From Monocercomonoides exilis (lineage: Eukaryota; Preaxostyla; Oxymonadida; Polymastigidae), in NCBI GenBank assembly GCA_001643675.2, contig LSRY02000005.1, positions 188,501 to 252,500 on the forward strand: a DNA stretch of 64,000 nucleotides, written 5' to 3'. The notes below the pieces were generated by a model. It ran no database searches, was not told the origin of the DNA, and worked only from the letters and a program-made list of their open reading frames with translations. Below are positions 57,416 to 64,000 of this stretch, piece by piece (positions within the stretch are counted from its first letter, which is position 1; each line of letters begins with the position of its first letter). Made by a program: the position numbers and the translations under genes.

Positions 57416-58809
57416 ATGTGTCCAAGAAAAAAGGCAGCACCAATCCGTACCAATAATGCACTAAAGAAGCAAATAACCGATGTCCTTCATTGCCCGTTTG
57501 CAAAAAATATTTTTGTTGAGTATAAATAGTTATAATATGTTATTAGTGAACACATCGCTGCTCAATTATTAGAAGAGTCTTATGGAGATGTTGGGCGTTT
57601 GTATTGTTTATGTGTTTCTTTTTCATCCGTTTATCTTCTTTAAGGTGCACTTTCTAATTATTATGAGCATCCTGATAATTATCCATTTACTGCAAAAAGT
57701 CCAAAAGATGTTAACAAAGAAAAAATTGAATTATTTTTCAAAAATTACAAAGGTTTGGATATTCTTTTATTATATATTTGCATATTTGATTTATATTAAA
57801 ATGTTGTATTTGAAATATGTGTTGTTTATAGCCGAAGATAAAAACGCTATTGAAGAGGATGGCTTTGAGCGCCTTCTCACCGACTGCGAAATAAATCCAG
57901 AAGATTTATCATCACTTGTTATTCCTTGGAAGCTTGGAAGCAAAGTATTTGGACAATTTTCTCATGATGACTTTATTCAGGGATGTGTTAATTCTGGGTT
58001 TGTTTTTCTAAATATTGTATATTCTTTTAACGAAAATTTTTAATTTATAACTTAGTGTTGAAGATCTTGAATCATTAAAGTCAAGTCTTTCCATATTCAT
58101 GCAAAGCTTATATGAACCGATATATGTTTGATAAATGATTTTTTTTATAATAATTTGAAGAATTCAAAATATCATCATACATGACTATTTATTTACCTTT
58201 GAATCCATCTGTAACATATAAATATATATATCTAATTTTGTTACAGTTTCAAGACTTTTACAAATTCTGTTTTTTGTACAATATTGGAGAAAGTCGAACA
58301 AAACAGATGCGTATGATGTTGATTATTTTATGTTGAAATTTTCAATTCATATTTTTTTTGTTTGCTTGTTTTTTGCGCATTTGAATTTTTTGTTTTTATT
58401 GAAAATTTTATTGAAAAATTCTAGCAAGCGCTGATTGCATTGAGCTGTGGAAAGTTGTTTTGAAGGGAAGGTTCACTTCATTAGACGATTGGTGCGAATT
58501 TATAAAGGTTTGCAACACGTTGATAATTTTTCGATTATTTAATAGTATATTTTCATTCTGATTGTTACGATCATTTTTATTGGAATTATTTTTAAAATGA
58601 ATGAAAAAAATTGAAACGTCTTGTTCAAACAGGCTGTTAATCCAACTTACATTTCATTTGACACTTGGAATTTGTTGCTTGAATTTAGCAAAGAAATAAA
58701 GTCCGATTATTCGAATTTTGATGAGGATGGAGCATGGCCAATTCTTATTGAAGATTTTGTTAAGTGGAAGAAAAGCGGGAAAACTGATTTGCCAAAAAAG
58801 AAAAAGTGA
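57416..58809 (+). CDS. DCN1-like cullin neddylation factor (DCUN1D family)
   Basis: Eight exons: 57416-57495, 57548-57597, 57646-57752, 57832-57997, 58056-58125, 58247-58310, 58425-58507, 58633-58809. DCN1 proteins act with Ubc12 to transfer NEDD8 to cullins. An N-terminal UBA-like helix bundle ([19 protein letters not shown]) is followed by the potentiating-neddylation domain: [63 protein letters not shown] and [16 protein letters not shown]. The length of about 265 residues is normal for the family. Introns are 52-121 nt and nearly all start GTTTG. Exon 3 lacks one base, apparently in the T run at 57659-57662, after which the [10 protein letters not shown] reading continues in another frame. 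The summed exons are 797 nt, one short of a multiple of three. This is most simply a homopolymer sequencing error. Confidence 0.9.
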
Positions 58810-59553
58810 AAGGATATCGATTTGTTTGTAAGATTTGAAGTTATGGAACGAATTCATGTTATTGCTCTTTCTCTTTTCTGATCATTAAATTTTTTCGAAA
58901 TGTTACATTACTAAATCAAAAATTTTTTATTTTTAATTAGAATGCAAATAATTTGGATTCAATTTGTGATTGGGTTTTATCATTTGTGTGCGTACTTATA
59001 AGTGTGTGAATACCAAAATAAAACTATTAAATAACTCATCAAATAAAAAGGAAAATAATCTTGTAATTTAGTATTTTTCATTTCAATTGTTCAAAATGTC
59101 AAATTCTTATCACGAACACAACAATTCTTCTCATCAATAAACTAGGAATTAATTTTTAAGAAATTTTCTAAATCACATATTTTCTTTTTTCATAAAAAGA
59201 ACTTATTTCTTCAATGAACAAAAATATGGCAAACAGATCAATGGGGCAAAAGCTTTCGAGCAACACCAGAAAAGAGATTGACGGCGCAGCGGAGAGCGAA
59301 ACGTCTTTCAATACAAAAAAGTTATTAATCCTGTTTTTTGTTTTGCCATAGTCATTGAGCTGTTTTCCTCCACTAATTGAATTGATTGAACAAGAAACAA
59401 AAGCAAATGTGATTCTGTTAATCCATCAATGAATGAAGCAGAGGCATTACGCCCAGGGAAAATCTTTTTTCGTTTGCCTGTTTTTTTCCTTTGTTATTTG
59501 AATGTGCAATGCGATTTTTTTTTTTTTTTGATTGTGTGAAGTGTCAGTTTCAG
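58810..59553. other. Intergenic region, may contain a first exon
   Basis: A short frame starting ATG 59226 (MANRSMGQKLSSNTRKEI) has coding composition for about 30 codons. It could be the first exon of the next gene, but a donor in the right phase was not found. The rest is AT-rich. Confidence 0.4.
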
Positions 59554-60854
59554 AGTTGTGCCTTTTCTCTTCGAAAAAGCAAAAGCAGAAAATAGAAAAG
59601 CTGGATGGAATAATCTGGGAAATGGATAGAAAAGATTTTTGCTCGATTTCCATGTTTTCGATTTTTGGCCAGCTTGGGATGATGATAACAGAAAAGAAAA
59701 TGAAGGTGGAGAATGTTATTTTGTTACTGAAGCAAATAGGATATTGCAAAGTGCTGAAATTTAGAGAGTCCTTGCGTTTTGAAAAAACTTCGCTGTGTGA
59801 AGTATTTGAGAAGATGATTGTCGATGAAGACAAGAAAGATGAAAAAAAGAATGAAAAGATGCTGATTGACCTCTGCGAATGCTATCTGCTTTTGCGAGAA
59901 AGTAATTATGATGTGCCTGATGAATTGGTTTCAATTTGTATTCGTTGCCTGCTGAAAGCTGCATTGTGCAAGGAGGAAAGCGAGGAAGTTCGAAAAGAAG
60001 TGGAAATGGCATTGCTGGCACTGAGTAACATTGGATATGGGGTGTGTGAATTTCTATTTCCTTTGCATAGTTATTCAAGTGTGCTTAATATTTATTGATA
60101 TTTTTTCCAATTTGAACAGGATACGAGCAAAGAACCGTATTTGAGCGAGATCAAAGAAATCATCCTGTATCATCAAGAGCATAGAAACCTGACGCGTCTT
60201 GCCTATCAATCAGCTTGGAGTTTTTTGTTCAACAGATTGTTCATGCAGAATGAAATTGAAGATGTTGTTGGGAATGAGCTGCATTATGTGAGAGAAGTGA
60301 GTGGAGAATTGGATGAGATCAGGAAATGGGTGGAGCAGAAGAATGAAGAAAAAGAGGAAGAAATGAAAAGAAAAGATGAGAAAATGAGACGAATTGCAGA
60401 AGTGTGGCTTCGCTCAATTTGCTCCTTCTTTAGCCGTTGCAAAGTTGCAGATGAAGTGGCCATCGGAATGGTTGCTGATGTGACGAGACTATGCCGAACG
60501 TCAAGAGAGAATGAAAGAATGATATTTTCAGCCTGTTTAAATATTTTCAAAACAATGTTGATTCTGAAATGTGTGAAAATTGAGGCGTTGTTAAAAGGAG
60601 GTGCAAGCAAGCTGGCTGTGGAGGTGCTGCAACAGTCAACATTGACGAACCTGAATACGAATATCTGCTTCAAGTTCTGTTTGGTTGTTTCTGAAAGGTT
60701 GGAGAAAAAGATGAATAATGAAATGGAAGCAAAAGAAATGAAGAGGGTGAAAATGGAGTTTGATGAGGAAATGGAAGAAGAAGGATATGAAGATACCATT
60801 TTGAGTCTGAATGGATCGTTTTATTTTTTTAGAGATGGAAAGATTGTTTATTGA
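59554..60854 (+). CDS. Uncharacterised helical protein, intact member of a local family
   Basis: Two clear exons, 59554-60041 and 60120-60854, with a 78-nt intron (GTGTGTGA...GAACAG, phase 0) and TGA stop. That gives about 407 residues. The first exon opens after an AG acceptor and lacks an ATG at its edge; ATG 59622 is the first internal one. Homology with the decayed copy at 38560-39913 extends upstream of it, so a 5' exon is likely. The sequence is almost all alpha-helical, with Leu/Lys/Glu repeats, conserved EVRKEVEMALLALSNIGYG and EHRNLTRLAYQSAW, and a charged coil near 60340. Helical-repeat (HEAT/armadillo-like) folds are possible, but I see no diagnostic motif. The conserved C-terminal EEGYEDTILS marks both copies. 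Confidence 0.65.
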
Positions 60855-60983
60855 CCAGTTATCTAAGAGTAGTTTATCTGTATGTTTAATGAAATGATGT
60901 TCCTCATATTTTGTAACTCACAAGTTTTATTCTTTTGTTTTGAATTTTTTTTTTCCAAAATTCAGAAAGTATTTATTCAATTC

Positions 60984-61014
<31 letters not shown>

Positions 61015-61605
61015 GATTTCCAAAATAATTATTAATTTATAAACACCAAAAAAGAACTCAATTTCGAAAAAAAAAAAAAAAAGATGATTGAAGCATTGCA
61101 CTTATTTCAATATTGAATAATTCGAAAAAAAGCAATTAACAAAGCTTGAAAATTCTTGATTCAAATTTTCTGACAATTCCAAAATTGATTTTTTCAAACA
61201 TGTGTTATTCTTTTTGAAAAGTTCAGAAGATATAACTGTCATTTTATAAAAAAAGTTCATTTATCCATTAAATTTCACCAAAATGCAATCCATGCGGTTT
61301 TTATCTTGTTTATGAGAAACAGTTTTCATTGAATATAAATCAAAAGACAAAATTAAAAAAAAATGAGCGACAAATAACTCACTATTTTTCACACAATATT
61401 ATGACATTTGTGAATTTTCTTAATCATGAACCAATATTCACATCAATATAAAATTGATACCAAAGAAAAAATTAATAACGAAAATTGATAAATGAAGAGA
61501 AACAATAATACAAATCAAAAAGATTTGGTTGAAACTGAAACAATAGAAGAAACAAAAATTAAAGAAAGAAAGAAAGATAGATAGAAAAAATTCTTTCAGA
61601 AGAAA
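60855..61605. other. AT-rich spacer with homopolymers
   Basis: It contains a ~27-nt T run at about 60988-61014 and an A run near 61069-61082. No gene recognised. Confidence 0.6.
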
Positions 61606-62130
61606 TATCTGTTGAAAAAATTGAAGAGGAAAGAAAAAGAAGATATCCTTTTTGCAGTGATGATGTTCCAGTTCTCGATGATTTTTATCTGAAATCCAAT
61701 GACAACAATAGCTCATCTGCTTTTTCTTTTGATTCAGATCAATTTGAAGCTGGAAAACTTTTGTCTTTTAATAGAACTGATGGATAGTTAAATTTCTTGA
61801 AAGAAAAAAAAACGAACTTTATTGAAAGCTTTCTTTTATTCATAACTTTTTTTTCTGTTTGGACAAATCAGTTGAATGATCAAAGTTTTATTTGTTTATT
61901 GTTTGGGGAAAAACATTGAAAAGCAGATTTTTAAAGATTAATACGAACAAAAAATCAAATTCAAAAAAAAAAGGACACTTGAAACCCTTATCTTCAAAGA
62001 TAAGCACAAATACGATTTGAGTGGTTTTGTTGCCTCAATTCTGAAATTTGAGCAAAATGTAATTGGTGGAAAAAATTCATTCAGAAAACGAACAAATGTG
62101 GAATCAGTGATATTTAGTATGTTGCGAGTT
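61606..62130 (+). pseudogene. Decayed coding fragments, possibly transposase
   Basis: The stretch at about 61606-61788 reads 60 protein-like codons (EEERKRRYPFCSDD...DDFYLKSND) to TAG. Another at about 61990-62130 reads KDKHKYDLSGFVASILKFEQ then FRKRTNVESVIFSMLRV before TGA. R..R..VES.FS.LK-type ends occur near the C-terminus of several DDE transposases. This is suggestive only, because the catalytic residues cannot be traced. Confidence 0.3.
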
Positions 62131-62670
62131 TGAATGGTTGTTGATGATGAAAAATATTCAAATGGACAAGAATTTGATTGTCAGGAAATACAAAAATATT
62201 CCAATCAAGCTAATTTTCCCATTAAATAAGTTGAATATAATATATGATCTAATAATTCAAGTGACAATAACTTTTTGAAAAAGATCATTCACAAATAAGT
62301 TGGAAAAACCACACTTTTCAAATATAAAAATCACAAGAACCATAAATGATAAGGGTAATTGTTTTTGAAATAAAACATTTTTGTTGGTCTATGTCATGAT
62401 GCTAAGTTGTTTGATAAAGATAAGAAAAACATTGTTTTTGTGAAAAAAGTCCAAAGATCGTGTTTGAAGAAGAAATTACTGAGATGAAAGATAGATCGAT
62501 AGATAAGTGAAAAATGTTTGAAACAGAAACATTGAATTTATCCTAAATATAAATTTTTAAAATACTTGGAGCAGTATTTTTGAAAGAATAATAATGACAG
62601 CAAAAAGAATCACCCATTTATATCAATAAAAGTCGAATAAAATCGTTTTTCAAAAAATGAATAATTGGGG

Positions 62671-63071
62671 TACAGATATCGCATAAAATACCGGACATCG
62701 CACAAAATACCGGACAAGATCGATTTCACAAAAACTGCAAGAGGAATAATTCTGACAATTTTCCTCAAAATATATCTCATTAGTACAAACTCAATTGAAA
62801 AACAAGACTTTCAATATAGCTTCATTTGTGCTCAGAAAGAATTATTATTGAAATCTCGGAGAAGTGGGATTTTGAGTTTCTCCGAGATTTAAAAAAATAA
62901 TTTTCTCTGTACACAAATGAAGCTGCTTTGAAAGATTTGTATATCAAATGAGTTTGTATTAATGAGATATATATTGAGGATAAAAATCAGAATTATTCCT
63001 CTTGCTGTTATTGAGAAATCGATCTTGTCCGGTATTTTGTGCGATGTCCGGTATTTTATGCGATATCTGTA
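62671..63071. mobile_element. Palindromic MITE-like element, 401 bp
   Basis: The arms are inverted copies along almost their whole length. The ends read TACAGATATCGCATAAAATA with two ATACCGGACA units inside the first 60 bp. A central hairpin (CTCGGAGAA..TTCTCCGAG) lies at about 62855-62888. TA is present at each extreme. There is no coding capacity. The doubled CCGGAC layout resembles the 6405/15127 repeats, so a related transposase may mobilise it. Confidence 0.8.
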
Positions 63072-64000
63072 ATATATTACACTTCAGGCATTTTCATTGA
63101 AAAATTATGCACAGTGGACGAACTTTTTGTGATCCAAAAAACAACATTTAAAATGGATTATTTTTTTGAAATACTTGTGAGATCACAAAAAATTTTTGAA
63201 ATTATATAAATGATGTTTTCTTTCGGAAATGAAAATACAATTTATTTTGAAATCTGATAAAGTTATTGAAAGTTATGAGTGGAACAAATATTTTTTGCAT
63301 TGTGCGAAAAATGCTTGATGGTTCGTATTTTCCCCCAATTGGTCAAAAAAACAAATGTTTTTTGTAATTTTTCTTTTCTTTTTTTCTCAATACTTGAAAT
63401 TCAACAATTAAAAATTTGAGAATAGCAATATTAAACTTTTGAAAACGAACACATTCCAAATGAAAAACATTAAAAATTCATAATTTAAATATTGTTTGAA
63501 ATTTTCACAACAGTCCAGATAAATCAAATTCACTTGTTTTTCGTTTTATTTTTGGATCAGTCAAGAGGGAAAAAAAAAGTTTGAAATTCAAAATGATGAA
63601 GATTTTTCTTTGCCAATTTCCAAACTCAAACAGATTTTCGATTGGAACTCGAGCATTGATCAGGATTTCAAAAGAAAAAGAAAAAGTTTTATTTGAGCAT
63701 TGCGCGTGCTAATATTTGAATGAGCGTTCAAAATAAAATAATTTATTTCCAAAAATTTGAAATAGTTATTGCTTCAAAACAAAAATGACAACTTAAAAAT
63801 TACAATCAATCTGCAACAATCGCTTCAACACGAGCATTTTGAAAACTCAAATTGAAGCAATTCTGGGAAATACAACTTGTGAACAATTAATTATGCAAAT
63901 TGAAATTAGTGACGATAGTTTTCGTATGAATTCACAAATAATAACTGAATATTTTACAAAAATGGTGGATAATTTCAAAAAAATAAAAATGGTTAAAAAT
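63072..64000. other. AT-rich region without recognisable gene
   Basis: Only short frames, no family resemblance, no repeat structure noted. Confidence 0.6.

Noticed and set aside
57267-57527. Minus-strand open frame opposite the start of the DCN1-like gene
   Set aside because: It largely overlaps DCN1 exon 1 in antisense, has no ATG, and the neighbouring minus-strand gene has its own ATG at 57087.
1-64000. Full reassignment of TAA/TAG to Gln
   Set aside because: More than 7000 codons in the long intact genes contain no internal TAA/TAG although Gln is common, and TAG stands for Trp in the 38.6-39.9 kb copy.

Overview
The window is eukaryotic. The intergenic DNA is AT-rich and packed with homopolymers. 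Protein genes carry short introns (about 46-230 nt), most opening with GTTTG or GTATG and ending in AG. Long runs of Ser, Glu and Lys are common. The hallmark gene family is a large surface protein with right-handed beta-helix repeats, one transmembrane helix and a degenerate cytoplasmic protein-kinase domain. From memory this combination suggests a preaxostylan/oxymonad-type flagellate (Monocercomonoides or Blattamonas relatives). That assignment is inference; a rRNA or tubulin gene from the same contig would settle it. Long genes use the standard code, and most intact genes end in TGA.

Layout. 1-5983: C-terminal part of a giant Ser-rich protein with a pseudokinase domain, cut by the window edge. 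6405-15127: two inverted ~40-bp terminal repeats enclose a decayed pogo/Tigger-like transposase, decayed Ser-rich reading frames (one with a BTB-like stretch) and a fragment resembling the transposase 5' end. 15874-24851: an apparently intact beta-helix/TM/pseudokinase receptor of about 2963 aa. 26088-30945: a gene-dense, higher-GC stretch, all on the minus strand: a His-rich charged protein, a zf-HIT protein of the BCD1/ZNHIT6 type (box C/D snoRNP assembly), and a hemerythrin interrupted by one in-frame TAG. 30991-32055: a ~1.07 kb foldback element just upstream of the hemerythrin. 33.5-48.7 kb: accessory, decaying DNA with remnants of a coiled-coil gene, beta-helix receptors and an uncharacterised helical family. 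Part of it lies in what look like two nested TA-flanked elements (38073-45533 outer, 41116-45027 inner). 50035-57087: one four-exon minus-strand gene for a ~2209-aa C2-like/coiled-coil protein, divergent from a finely interrupted DCN1 (cullin neddylation) gene at 57416-58809. 59554-60854: the intact member of the helical family whose decayed relative sits at 38.6-39.9 kb. 61.6-62.1 kb: decayed coding remnants. 62671-63071: a palindromic 401-bp MITE-like element.

How the genes fit together. Housekeeping functions (snoRNP assembly, cullin neddylation, O2/iron-binding hemerythrin) sit among expanding and dying copies of lineage-specific families and several DNA-transposon families. No bacterial-style operon, CRISPR array, rRNA or tRNA was recognised. 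The most notable signals are the repeated beta-helix/pseudokinase architecture with its conserved juxtamembrane cassette, the intact-looking hemerythrin with a premature TAG, the recurrence of in-frame TAA/TAG in other frames, and the nested cargo-carrying elements.
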